A DNA stretch of 33,091 bases from Dehalococcoidia bacterium (GTDB lineage: Bacteria; Chloroflexota; Dehalococcoidia; Bin125). The stretch lies in assembly GCA_022825265.1 (NCBI GenBank), contig JAJDXE010000012.1, positions 1-33,091 on the forward strand, in the 5' to 3' direction. The notes beneath the pieces are model-generated. The model worked only from the letters and a program-made list of their open reading frames with translations, searched no databases and was not told the DNA's origin. Below are positions 25,619-33,075 of this stretch, piece after piece (position 1 is the first letter of the stretch; the number at the start of each line of letters is the position of its first letter). Made by a program: the position numbers and the translations under genes.

Positions 25619-26320
25619 TTAGCCTTCCTCGGTCCCGTTGTCCCCACCAGACCGCAGAGTTGGGATCAGCGGCTGCGCGTCTTCGTCGCGCTTCGACGTT
25701 CGCTCTGGCAGCTCAGCGATTCGCTCCTTGACCGACGCCACGTCTTCAGATGACGCTCCCGGACCGAGCAATAGCACCGCCACCCCTGAGTCGCGCAGCG
25801 CTTCAATATCGCCTGACGAAATGTCGGTCGGACACTTGACGCCCAGCGGAGCGGATGCGAACAGGGCCAGACGGCGCAGATCCAGAATCGCGCTCAGCCT
25901 GACAGGAAACTCGACCTCGACTGCGATTTCGGCCGGCCGCAAGCTGCCCAGGGCGCGTGCGTCGGCCTCGTCGATCCGTGGATCGGCCAGCCTGACGACG
26001 TAGTCCATGTCCTCGTCGAGCAACCCGTCGGCCCGCGCGCTTTCAATCTCAAACGAGACGAACGCCGCTCCGCGTCCTTTGGCCCCGGCAACCTTGTCGG
26101 GAGTCAGCTCATCGAGCCGGGTTCCCCAGACAGACACATCGCCCGACTCTGCAGCCGCGATGTCGTCCTCGCTCAGAGCCAGACAGAAGTCCGCGCCGTC
26201 GACGACGCCGATCGTGCCGACCAGCATCGAGGGCTGCTTCTCCTCGGCCGCAGCCCCGAATCCGAGTCTGCGTTGCCGACTCTTGCGCCGATCCCGAATC
26301 GCGTCTGCAAACTTGCCCAT
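25619..26320 (-). CDS. Conserved-looking protein of unknown function
   Basis: I do not recognise this protein. The ATG at 26320 follows GAGGGG and gives 233 aa; a 15-residue longer frame has no ribosome site. It starts with a basic helix (MGKFADAIRDRRKSRQRRLGF), then an alternating strand/helix pattern with acidic loops (DGADFCLALSEDDIAAAESGD, VVRLADPRID, EVEFPVRLSAILDLRRL), a late segment LGVKCPTDISSGDIEALRDSGVAVLLLGPG that looks like the last beta/alpha units of a TIM barrel, and a hydrophilic C-terminus. No signal peptide or membrane segment. It converges on the CopC-like gene and is divergent from doxX. Confidence 0.75.
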   Translation of the reverse strand: MGKFADAIRDRRKSRQRRLGFGAAAEEKQPSMLVGTIGVVDGADFCLALSEDDIAAAESGDVSVWGTRLDELTPDKVAGAKGRGAAFVSFEIESARADGLLDEDMDYVVRLADPRIDEADARALGSLRPAEIAVEVEFPVRLSAILDLRRLALFASAPLGVKCPTDISSGDIEALRDSGVAVLLLGPGASSEDVASVKERIAELPERTSKRDEDAQPLIPTLRSGGDNGTEEG

Positions 26321-26430
26321 TGCTGCGCCCCTCAATCTGCCCGCTGAGAATGGATCTCGACTCAACTAGAATCCAGCTTAATTCAGGGCTGGCATAAGCC
26401 ATTGAGCAGCCAACTGAGTGGGGGTCGATC

Positions 26431-26868
26431 ATGGATGTGGGCGACTGGTTGACGGCTCCGTTCGGCTCCGAGGTGCTGGAGTGGGCGCCGATCCCGCTGC
26501 GCATCGTGCTGGGCGTCATCTTCATCGACGCCGGCCTGGGCAAGTTCCGCCGAGGCATCGACGGCTTCTCTGGTTGGCTCGAGTCGCTGGGTGTGCCGTT
26601 CCCCAGGCTGGCCGGTCCGGGCGTCGCCACCATCGAGTTGGCCGGCGGCATCCTGCTGCTCGCCGGACTGCTGGTCCCCTGGATCGCGATCCCGCTCGCG
26701 ATCAACATGATGGTCGCGACCTACGTCAACAAGTTCAAAGAAGGCTTGCCCTTCCAGGGTTCTTCCGACAAGCAAGGCTATGAGCTTGACGTGCTCCTGG
26801 TCTTCGCCTGCATCGCTCTCATCCTGATGGGCGCTGGTCCGGCCTCGATCGATTCAATCCTTTCGTAG
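26431..26868 (+). CDS. DoxX-family membrane protein
   Basis: A 145-aa protein with four hydrophobic helices. Family hallmarks are LRIVLGVIFIDAGLGKFRRG (helix 1 with GxxF/K), GVATIELAGGILLLAGL, and INMMVATYVNKF. DoxX proteins are integral membrane proteins linked to redox or thiol stress in some organisms, but the biochemical role is not settled. ATG at 26431 after GGGGG. Followed 75 bp later by the MMPL exporter. Confidence 0.88.
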   Translation: MDVGDWLTAPFGSEVLEWAPIPLRIVLGVIFIDAGLGKFRRGIDGFSGWLESLGVPFPRLAGPGVATIELAGGILLLAGLLVPWIAIPLAINMMVATYVNKFKEGLPFQGSSDKQGYELDVLLVFACIALILMGAGPASIDSILS

Positions 26869-26943
26869 AAGCCGACGCACCGCCGAGCCTGATTCCGAGA
26901 TACGCTGACTTGCGGCTAGCGGAGCAAGCGGGGTTGCGCAGGC

Positions 26944-29163
26944 ATGGAGCGTTGGTCGGTCTTCGTCTCCGAGCATCCCTGGCGGATCATCTTCCTCTGG
27001 ATCATCACCATCGTGCTCGCGGCGATGGCTGCGCGTACGTGGGGCGGTTCGCTGACTGATACGTTCTCCGTCCCCGGCACCGAGTCGCAGGCAGCATTCG
27101 ATCTCCTGGTTGATCGCTATCCGGCTCGATCCGGCTCCGAGATGCTGGCCGTCTTCCATACCCCTGAGGGCACGATTCAGGACCCTGACGCGCAATCGGC
27201 GATGTCGGTCTTCGCCCGCGAGGCGCAAGGCGTTGAGGAAGTCGCGTTTATCAGCCTGCCCGGCGAGCGCCCGGGCAACATCTCACCGGACCAACGCACG
27301 GCCATCGTGCGGGTCGCCTTCGACAAGCAGGCCAACAATCTCGACACCGAGAACATCGGCAGCGTCGTCGAGCTCGGGGAGACGTTCCGCAGCGACCGCT
27401 TGCAGGTCGAATTCGTCGGTGAGCCTGTCCGCGAGTACGAGACAGAGCCGCCGGGCACAGCTGAACTGGTGGGTCTGCTGGCGGCGCTGTTGATCCTGAT
27501 CATTGGCTTCGGCTCGATCATCGCCGCCGGCATGCCGATCGTCTCAGCGCTCGTCGGTCTGGCGCTGGGAACCGTCGGCATCTTCCTGACGGCGGCGTAT
27601 CTCGACATCACCACGGTCGCCCCCACCTTCGGAGCGATGTTGGGGATCGGTGTCGGGATCGATTACGCCCTGTTCGTCATCGCGCGGTTCCGCGAACAGC
27701 TCGCTGCGGGGGTTGATCCTCGTGAGGCTGCCCGTGGCGCCGTGACGACGGCCGGTCGAGCGGTGGCATTCGCCGGCTCGATCGTGGTCGTGGCGCTGGT
27801 GGGATTGTTCGCGATCGGGATCCCGGTGATTGCCAACCTCGGCATGGCGGCAGCGTTGGTCGTCCTACTCGAGATGTTGGTGGCAGTCTCGCTCTTGCCG
27901 GCCATGCTCGTCCTGATTGGCCGACGCATCGATCGCTTCTCGATTCCCAGGCTGCGCTACACCGCTGGTGGAGAGCACGGCCGCTGGTACCGATTCTCAC
28001 GAATGATTGAGCGCCGTCCGATCCTCTATCTGCTCATCGCTTCCGGAATCCTGATCGCGCTGACCATTCCCGCCTTCGACCTCGAAATGGGCGTCTCCGA
28101 CGACGGCAACCGTCCAACCGATTACACATCTCGACGCGCATACGACTTGATCTCGGAGGCATTCGGACCCGGCGTCAACGGTGTGCTGTTTGCCCTCGTC
28201 GACAATCCATCGCAGCAGCTCTCGACGGCGGAACTGGAGCGTACTCGCCGTGCGCTGTCCCAGGTGGACGGCGTCGCCGCCGTCTTGCCTCCAGACTCGT
28301 CGCCCAATGGCGGCACCGCGCTGATCACGGTGATTCCCACGACCGCGCCCCAGGAGGAGGCGACCCGACAACTGGTCACCCGACTGCGTGAGACCGCCGT
28401 CCCCGCGGCTCTGAATGGCGCTGCCGCCAATACTCGCATCTACATCGCCGGTTCAACAGCGGCCTTTGAAGACGTCACCGCCAAGTTGATCTCTCGCATG
28501 CCGTACTTCTTCCTGATCGTGATCGGCGTCTCGGTCCTGCTGTTGATGATGGCGTTCCGCTCGATCCTGGTGCCGCTCAAAGCCGCGCTGATGAACATGC
28601 TGGCGATCGGCGCCTCAATCGGCTTCATCGTTGCGATCTTCCAATGGGGTTGGGGATTGTCGCTGATCGGCCTCGATCGCACCGGCCCGATCGAGTCATT
28701 TCTGCCGATGTTCATGTTCGCGATCCTCTTCGGACTTTCGATGGACTACGAGGTCTTTCTCCTATCCCGAATCCGCGAGCACTGGCTTGAGACCGGGGAT
28801 TCCGGAGAGTCGGTCGCGTTTGGCATTGGAGCCTCAGCTCGCGTGATCACTGCGGCGGCCGCCATCCTGATCGCGGTCTTCGGCAGTTTCGCCTTCTTCG
28901 GCGACGAGCGCGCCGTCAAGGAGTTCGGCATGGGCATGTCCTTCGCCATCTTCATCGATGCCACTCTCGTGCGCTTGGTTCTGGTGCCCGCCTTCATGCA
29001 GATCGCTGGACCGGCCAACTGGTACATGCCCAGGTGGCTCGACAACATGCTGCCCAACCTGACGATCGACCCGCCGATCCCCGTCCGTACTAGGGTCCGG
29101 CGACTACTCGGCGTCGCCCTGCACATGGTCCTGGCCCGGCCACAGAAGTCGGCGCTGCGCTAG
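26944..29163 (+). CDS. MMPL/RND-family membrane transporter
   Basis: A 739-aa transporter of the MmpL type, probably driven by the proton gradient and exporting lipids or hydrophobic compounds. It begins with a helix (RIIFLWIITIVLAAMAA), a first extracytoplasmic domain (about 35-175), a block of five to six helices (about 180-325) with GIGVGIDYALFVIARFREQL, a second outer domain (about 375-510), and a second helix block with ILFGLSMDYEVFLLSRIREH. The repeated Asp-Tyr pairs (GIDYAL, SMDYEV) are the proton-relay positions of the family. ATG at 26944; no convincing ribosome site. The cargo is unknown. Confidence 0.93.
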   Translation: MERWSVFVSEHPWRIIFLWIITIVLAAMAARTWGGSLTDTFSVPGTESQAAFDLLVDRYPARSGSEMLAVFHTPEGTIQDPDAQSAMSVFAREAQGVEEVAFISLPGERPGNISPDQRTAIVRVAFDKQANNLDTENIGSVVELGETFRSDRLQVEFVGEPVREYETEPPGTAELVGLLAALLILIIGFGSIIAAGMPIVSALVGLALGTVGIFLTAAYLDITTVAPTFGAMLGIGVGIDYALFVIARFREQLAAGVDPREAARGAVTTAGRAVAFAGSIVVVALVGLFAIGIPVIANLGMAAALVVLLEMLVAVSLLPAMLVLIGRRIDRFSIPRLRYTAGGEHGRWYRFSRMIERRPILYLLIASGILIALTIPAFDLEMGVSDDGNRPTDYTSRRAYDLISEAFGPGVNGVLFALVDNPSQQLSTAELERTRRALSQVDGVAAVLPPDSSPNGGTALITVIPTTAPQEEATRQLVTRLRETAVPAALNGAAANTRIYIAGSTAAFEDVTAKLISRMPYFFLIVIGVSVLLLMMAFRSILVPLKAALMNMLAIGASIGFIVAIFQWGWGLSLIGLDRTGPIESFLPMFMFAILFGLSMDYEVFLLSRIREHWLETGDSGESVAFGIGASARVITAAAAILIAVFGSFAFFGDERAVKEFGMGMSFAIFIDATLVRLVLVPAFMQIAGPANWYMPRWLDNMLPNLTIDPPIPVRTRVRRLLGVALHMVLARPQKSALR

Positions 29164-29216
29164 GCGCGACGCTCGCCCATCCTTGTTCGGTCCGCGCTAC
29201 GCATGCAGATATGCAA

Positions 29217-29242
29217 CGAGGCGGTCCTTGCGGACCGCCTCG
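29217..29242. terminator. Bidirectional terminator hairpin
   Basis: A perfect 11-bp GC-rich stem CGAGGCGGTCC with loop TTGC, in the 105-bp gap between the convergent MMPL gene and the lipoprotein gene. On the plus strand it is followed by CTTGGTTCTCTT, a loose T-rich stretch. Confidence 0.75.
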
Positions 29243-29268
29243 CTTGGTTCTCTTGCGGGAGTGGAGGA

Positions 29269-31284
29269 TCAGTCGTTGCGCGAAACCTCGATCTGCCACT
29301 CGCTGATACCGGGCTCGTCGGCAGTGAGCTCGACGGTCCATTGGCCCGCGCTTGCTTCGTTGGCGACAAAGACCGCTTGCGCCAGGCATTCACCCGAGCC
29401 GCCGCAGGTCACCAGCACGCGACCCTCGACTACGACTGCGTCGCCGATGTCGAGTACCGACACGCGACCGAGGGCTCCGTCCGGGCCAATCACCGAGACG
29501 GTGATCTCGAATGCGCCGTCGGCGTCATCAACGACTAGCGCGTTGCCGACCGACTGCGAGCCGATGCCGAGCAGTGTGGCCTGGAGACCTTCCTCGGTAC
29601 CGATACCGCGCAGTGAGACTGCCGGAGGCGGCGAGGGAGCGGGCAACTCGGCGGCCATAGCCATCATGCTGGTCGCTTCGTCATCCTCCTCCATGGCCAT
29701 TGAGTCCTCGGGGGCTTCGCCGCCGATCTGGGTAATCGTCAGCACGTACGCGCCGGTACCGACGTCGGCGTAGTCCTTGACCGTCAGCTGAACGATGCTG
29801 TCTTCCTCCGGCGCGAGCGTCAGGGCGGAGTCACGGCCGAACGGGCCGCCGCCGGTGTCGTCGTCGACGGCGTCCAGTCCGCCGCCCTCGACCAGGAGTA
29901 CCGTGTCGAAGAGCAGGCTCTGAACCAGGATCTGGTACTCGGCGCCGGCGCGCAGAGCGAGGTTGAAGCTGTCTTCGTCCCCCGGCACATCGATCATGCC
30001 CACGAACGGGGTGTTGATCTGGATCTGAGTCATCGCGTCGGACTCTGCGAGCGACATCAGCGGCGCGCTGGAGCTGATCTGATACGAAGCTGCGAGCGGC
30101 ATCGCTTCGGACATTTCCTCGTCCCGCTGGTCGCCGTCCTCACTCTCAGCGCTTTCCATGGCCTCGGAGTCATCCTCCGCCATCGCCGTCTGCGGCGTGA
30201 TCCGCATGAGGTAGGGACCTACCGTGTTCGGCGCCAGGCTGATGATGGTCGCGCCCGCGACCACTGAGGACTCCTGCAGGACGTCGCCGTTCGCGTCGAT
30301 CAGGTGTAGCAGCGCCGGGGTCGTTGTCGAGATCGAGAGTGAAATCGACTGGCCGGTGGCGTCCTCGCCGAGATAGAGTCCACCGGACTCATGCCGTTCG
30401 TCGATGGTCAACACGTGCTCCGTGGAGGCGCTGGCCGGGTCGGGCATGCGGGCCACCGCAATCTGAGCAGGCGGCAGGCTGCGCGCCAGGTCGCCGGTTG
30501 AGACGTACCAACCCTGCGCGACCATTGCGTCGGCAGCGAATCCGATCACCGTGCCGGAACCGTCGACCAGGATCATGCCGGCGGTCACACTGGCCGGACG
30601 CGCGTCCGTGCGCAGGAACGTCCGCTGCCCTGCGTCCCACTCATCGGTGCCGCTGAGCACGCCCGAGTAGACAGCCGGGATCGCCTCTGCCTGATCATCG
30701 GCGCTGTAGCCGATCGTGAAAACTGAAGAACCGGGCCGAATCGCCTCGCCATCGCCGAGGCGAGCGCCCGGCAAACGCCGGACCAGGTTGCCGTCCAGCG
30801 GACCCAGGTAGACCAGGCCAGTGAATCGATCATGGCCGACGACCGGCAGGCCTTCGAGCGTCTCACCGTTGGAGAGCAACACGTCTGCCGCCATCGCCGA
30901 GCCGAGCGCACGTCCGTCGACCAGCACGTAGCCATCGCTGATCACCAGTCCGGTCGCGACCGAGTCTGCGGTCATGACGAACGCGATGCTGGGGAAGACG
31001 ATGCTGTAGGCGGTTGCGCCTTCGCCGCCACCGGCGGCCTCGGGCGGAGGCTCGGGGCCTGGCTCCTCAGCCGGCGGCTGCGCGGCTGGTCTGGCGGCCG
31101 GAGCCGGTGCGGCCGCTTCCTCTTGCTGCATCTCTTCCTGCTGAGCCTGCTCTTGCTGCTGCTCGTCATCGGAATCGTCGCCGACGAGGTCACAGGCGCT
31201 GAGCATCAGTGCCGCAGCGACCAGAAGCACGAACAGCCAGAGGCCGCGACGGCGCAGACGCTCGGTCAGCATCGAAATGTTCAT
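29269..31284 (-). CDS. Large lipoprotein with degenerate HtrA-like domain and PPC-like domains
   Basis: 671 aa from the ATG at 31284 (behind GGGAG). It has a lipoprotein signal with lipobox LMLSAC (C31), then a Gln/Glu- and Pro/Ala-rich spacer (35-88). Residues about 95-255 align without gaps in three blocks to HtrA/DegP trypsin-fold proteases, but the catalytic His is R125 (VDGRAL for TNAHVV), the Asp is G156 (FTGLVYL for RTDLAVL) and the Ser is A235 (TAGM for NSGG). It is therefore predicted to be inactive. Two PPC-like beta-sandwich regions (about 289-365 and 421-520) and a C-terminal beta-rich domain (about 556-671, with a C627/C633 pair) follow, separated by acidic Met/Glu/Asp-rich linkers. 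Probably an outer-surface binding protein. Confidence 0.85.
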   Translation of the reverse strand: MNISMLTERLRRRGLWLFVLLVAAALMLSACDLVGDDSDDEQQQEQAQQEEMQQEEAAAPAPAARPAAQPPAEEPGPEPPPEAAGGGEGATAYSIVFPSIAFVMTADSVATGLVISDGYVLVDGRALGSAMAADVLLSNGETLEGLPVVGHDRFTGLVYLGPLDGNLVRRLPGARLGDGEAIRPGSSVFTIGYSADDQAEAIPAVYSGVLSGTDEWDAGQRTFLRTDARPASVTAGMILVDGSGTVIGFAADAMVAQGWYVSTGDLARSLPPAQIAVARMPDPASASTEHVLTIDERHESGGLYLGEDATGQSISLSISTTTPALLHLIDANGDVLQESSVVAGATIISLAPNTVGPYLMRITPQTAMAEDDSEAMESAESEDGDQRDEEMSEAMPLAASYQISSSAPLMSLAESDAMTQIQINTPFVGMIDVPGDEDSFNLALRAGAEYQILVQSLLFDTVLLVEGGGLDAVDDDTGGGPFGRDSALTLAPEEDSIVQLTVKDYADVGTGAYVLTITQIGGEAPEDSMAMEEDDEATSMMAMAAELPAPSPPPAVSLRGIGTEEGLQATLLGIGSQSVGNALVVDDADGAFEITVSVIGPDGALGRVSVLDIGDAVVVEGRVLVTCGGSGECLAQAVFVANEASAGQWTVELTADEPGISEWQIEVSRND

Positions 31285-31343
31285 CTTGGCTTGGCTCCCG
31301 TCGGTGTCACGGCTGGCCCAGGCGGCGCGATCCGACCGCGTCT

Positions 31344-31440
31344 CGACCCTCACAGCGCGTGCTGGCTGTACCGCGAGTGTATCCCACGTCGCGTAATTCA
31401 CGACCCTCTCTTTCAGGCGCGATACTGGCTGTACAGAGTG
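31344..31440. repeat. Imperfect direct repeat in a divergent promoter region
   Basis: CGACCCTC, a GCGCG core, CTGGCTGTAC and GAGTG occur in the same order at 31344-31379 and 31401-31440, with small spacing differences. The repeat lies in the 191-bp gap between the divergent pseudo-HtrA lipoprotein and GYD genes, so it may be a duplicated operator. Confidence 0.5.
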
Positions 31441-31475
31441 CGACGTGACTGACCCAGAGGGAGCGGAGAGGCCCC

Positions 31476-31808
31476 ATGCAATACATCCTGCTGGTGCGGC
31501 TGTGGCCCGAGGGGATCGACGCGGTGCTCGACAATCCGCGTGCGCCGCTGGACGCCGAGCGCGAGGTGTCGATGCCCGATGTCAGCGCGCTGGGCATCTA
31601 CGCGGTGCTCGGCGCTCATGACTTCGTTGCGATCATCGATGCGCCCGACAACGACGCCGCGGCGCGCTGGTCGATCGCATTTGGAGCGCGGATCCGCGGC
31701 GAGATCACGACGATGCCCGCCGTCCCGATCTCGCACCTGCAGGAGCGGGGTGGAGGGGTCGATGTGCAGGCGACATCGGAACCATTGCCCGGAGGACCAG
31801 GCAGTTAG
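31476..31808 (+). CDS. GYD-domain protein
   Basis: A 110-aa cytoplasmic protein of the GYD superfamily (ferredoxin-like small domain). It begins MQYILLVRLWPEGIDAVLDNP and has GIYAVLGAHDFVAIIDAPDNDAAARW, where GAHD replaces the family GRYD/GYD. Biochemical function of the family is unknown. The ATG follows GGAGAGG at 31465-31471. Its stop lies in the first of three 13-bp tandem repeats. It is divergent from the pseudo-HtrA lipoprotein. Confidence 0.85.
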   Translation: MQYILLVRLWPEGIDAVLDNPRAPLDAEREVSMPDVSALGIYAVLGAHDFVAIIDAPDNDAAARWSIAFGARIRGEITTMPAVPISHLQERGGGVDVQATSEPLPGGPGS

Positions 31809-31838
31809 GACGGGCAGCTAGGACGGGCAGCTAGAGCG
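31800..31838. repeat. Three 13-bp tandem repeats each with a TAG
   Basis: The unit GGCAG(C/T)TAGGACG occurs at 31800, 31813 and 31826 (last copy slightly diverged). The first TAG is the stop codon of the GYD gene. Because 13 is not a multiple of three, the three TAGs fall in three different frames. Confidence 0.75.
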
Positions 31839-31860
31839 GTTCGTTGACGGAGGGTCTGGC

Positions 31861-31935
31861 TGGAGCCGGCGGGGGGATTCGAACCCTCGGCCTACGGTTT
31901 ACGAAACCGTTGCTCTACCACTGAGCTACGCCGGC
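31861..31935 (-). tRNA. tRNA-Thr (anticodon CGT)
   Basis: A 75-nt cloverleaf with encoded CCA. The acceptor GCCGGCG/CGCCGGC is perfect, and the anticodon arm is ACGGT-TTCGTAA-ACCGT, giving CGT for ACG codons. The T arm is GAGGG-TTCGAAT-CCCCC, which has one A-C mismatch at its second pair. It is the third threonine isoacceptor in the window. Confidence 0.95.
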
Positions 31936-31958
31936 AGAGAGACGACTCTGAGCGTATC

Positions 31959-31984
31959 GCACCATCGAAGCTGTTCTATGGTGC
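31959..31984. promoter_or_regulatory. Inverted repeat just before the OmpR-type regulator
   Basis: GCACCAT and ATGGTGC, a perfect 7-bp inverted repeat with a 12-nt spacer, ends 4 bp before the regulator ATG, where a ribosome site would normally be. It could be an autoregulatory operator or a hairpin that controls translation. Confidence 0.45.
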
Positions 31985-31988
31985 AAGC

Positions 31989-32651
31989 ATGTTCCGGTTG
32001 ACCATCTCCACCCTCGACGACGAGTTCACCCCGCCGATTCAGCCGGCGCTGGAGCGGGCGGGTCTGCAGGTCGTGCGCTATGAGCCGGCCGAGGGCAACG
32101 AGCCCGATCCGGCGGCCGCGCCCGACGTGCTGCTGCTCGACTGGCGTCACGCGGTGCCGCTCTCACGCCCGGCCGAGGTCCAGGCCTGGCCCGACGCGAT
32201 GCGGCTGGCGGCGCTGCGCCCGGTCGACACCCACTTGCTGGGCCCGACGCAGGAACTGGACGACTTCATCCTCGCGCCCGTGCACGAGGCGGAGCTGGTC
32301 GCTCGGGTCCAGCTAGTGCTCTGGCGGCACGGTCGAGCGCTGACGCGCAATACGCTGGAGGCCGGCGATCTGGTCGTCGACACGTCGAACTACCAGGTCT
32401 TTGAAGGCGGACGCTCGATCTCGCTGACGTTCAAGGAGTTCGAACTGCTGCGCTTCCTGATGACTCACAACCAGCAGGTGTTCACCCGCGAGACGCTGCT
32501 CAACCGGGTCTGGGGCTACAACTACTACGGAGGCTCGCGCACGGTCGACGTTCACATCCGCCGGCTGCGCTCCAAGCTGGAGTCCGGCGGACAGCGCTAC
32601 GTCGAAACCGTGCGCAATGTCGGCTACCGCTTCGCCCTGCCACTGCGCTAA
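31989..32651 (+). CDS. OmpR/PhoB-type response regulator with an atypical receiver
   Basis: The C-terminal half (about 122-218) is a clear winged-helix DNA-binding domain: LEAGDLVVDTSNYQVFEGGRSISLTFKEFELLRFL, then TRETLLNRVWGYNYYGGSRTVDVHIRRLRSKLE and RYVETVRNVGYRF. The N-terminal half is a receiver-like domain that keeps an acidic pair (D10, D11) and a candidate phospho-acceptor (D51 in VLLLDWRH). The conserved lysine of the KP pair is alanine (A96 in DDFILAPVHEAEL). This suggests weak or no phosphorylation control. No histidine kinase is adjacent. ATG at 31989 lacks a Shine-Dalgarno site. Confidence 0.9.
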   Translation: MFRLTISTLDDEFTPPIQPALERAGLQVVRYEPAEGNEPDPAAAPDVLLLDWRHAVPLSRPAEVQAWPDAMRLAALRPVDTHLLGPTQELDDFILAPVHEAELVARVQLVLWRHGRALTRNTLEAGDLVVDTSNYQVFEGGRSISLTFKEFELLRFLMTHNQQVFTRETLLNRVWGYNYYGGSRTVDVHIRRLRSKLESGGQRYVETVRNVGYRFALPLR

Positions 32652-32653
32652 CC

Positions 32654-32695
32654 GCAGCCCAGATCACCCAGAGAGCGGGTGAGGGCCGCGGCTGC
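32654..32695. terminator. Two-part hairpin between convergent genes
   Basis: An outer stem GCAGCC/GGCTGC encloses an inner stem CACCC/GGGTG with a 7-nt loop. It fills the 49-bp gap between the convergent regulator and the small unknown gene. There is no U-tract. Confidence 0.35.
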
Positions 32696-32700
32696 CGGGG

Positions 32701-33003
32701 TCAATGGGGGTCCTCCTCTTCCTCTGCGGCTTCCTCGGCTTCTCTTCTGGCGAGAACCTCCTCGCGTAGCATCCGCATCGATTCCTGTGCCCGATTCCCG
32801 TGTCCGCACTGCGGACATCCGGAATCGCCCTCCGATCCCCCCGCCAACTCGTCGGCCAGGCCCAGCTCACGCATCACGTCGGCGTGGCGCGGGTTATTCG
32901 GCGACGTCTCGTGCACGATCGTGACCAGCGCCTTGACCCGCACATACGGAGGGCTGTCCTTGGCGATGTCCGACAGGTCGCACATCGCCTCCCGGTATCC
33001 CAT
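32701..33003 (-). CDS. Small protein of unknown function with one CPQCGH motif
   Basis: A 100-aa protein from the ATG at 33003, which follows GAGGAG (an ATG 12 bp upstream would overlap this site). It begins MGYREAMCDLSDIAKD, has a helical middle (VRVKALVTIVHE, then ADVMRELGLADEL), a single CPQCGHGNRAQES knuckle and an acidic helical tail ending EEAAEEEEDPH. One CxxC could bind metal in a dimer. I do not recognise the family. Confidence 0.75.
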   Translation of the reverse strand: MGYREAMCDLSDIAKDSPPYVRVKALVTIVHETSPNNPRHADVMRELGLADELAGGSEGDSGCPQCGHGNRAQESMRMLREEVLARREAEEAAEEEEDPH

Positions 33004-33047
33004 TGGTCTCCTCATCCTTCCTCCCTCGCTTCCGCCACACTGAGACC

Positions 33048-33075
33048 ATCATATCCAAACGCTTGTACATATCAA
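33048..33075 (-). promoter_or_regulatory. Sigma-A type promoter of the small unknown gene
   Basis: On the minus strand TTGATA (33070-33075) and TATGAT (33048-33053) are 16 bp apart, each 5/6 matches to consensus. Transcription would begin near 33041, about 38 nt before the ATG. An inverted repeat CGCTTG-N7-CAAGCG (33060-33078) overlaps the -35 box and may be an operator. Confidence 0.5.

Noticed and set aside
25894..26708. Minus-strand frame extending across the doxX region
   Set aside because: It is antisense to doxX and the unknown gene in another frame; no motif supports it.
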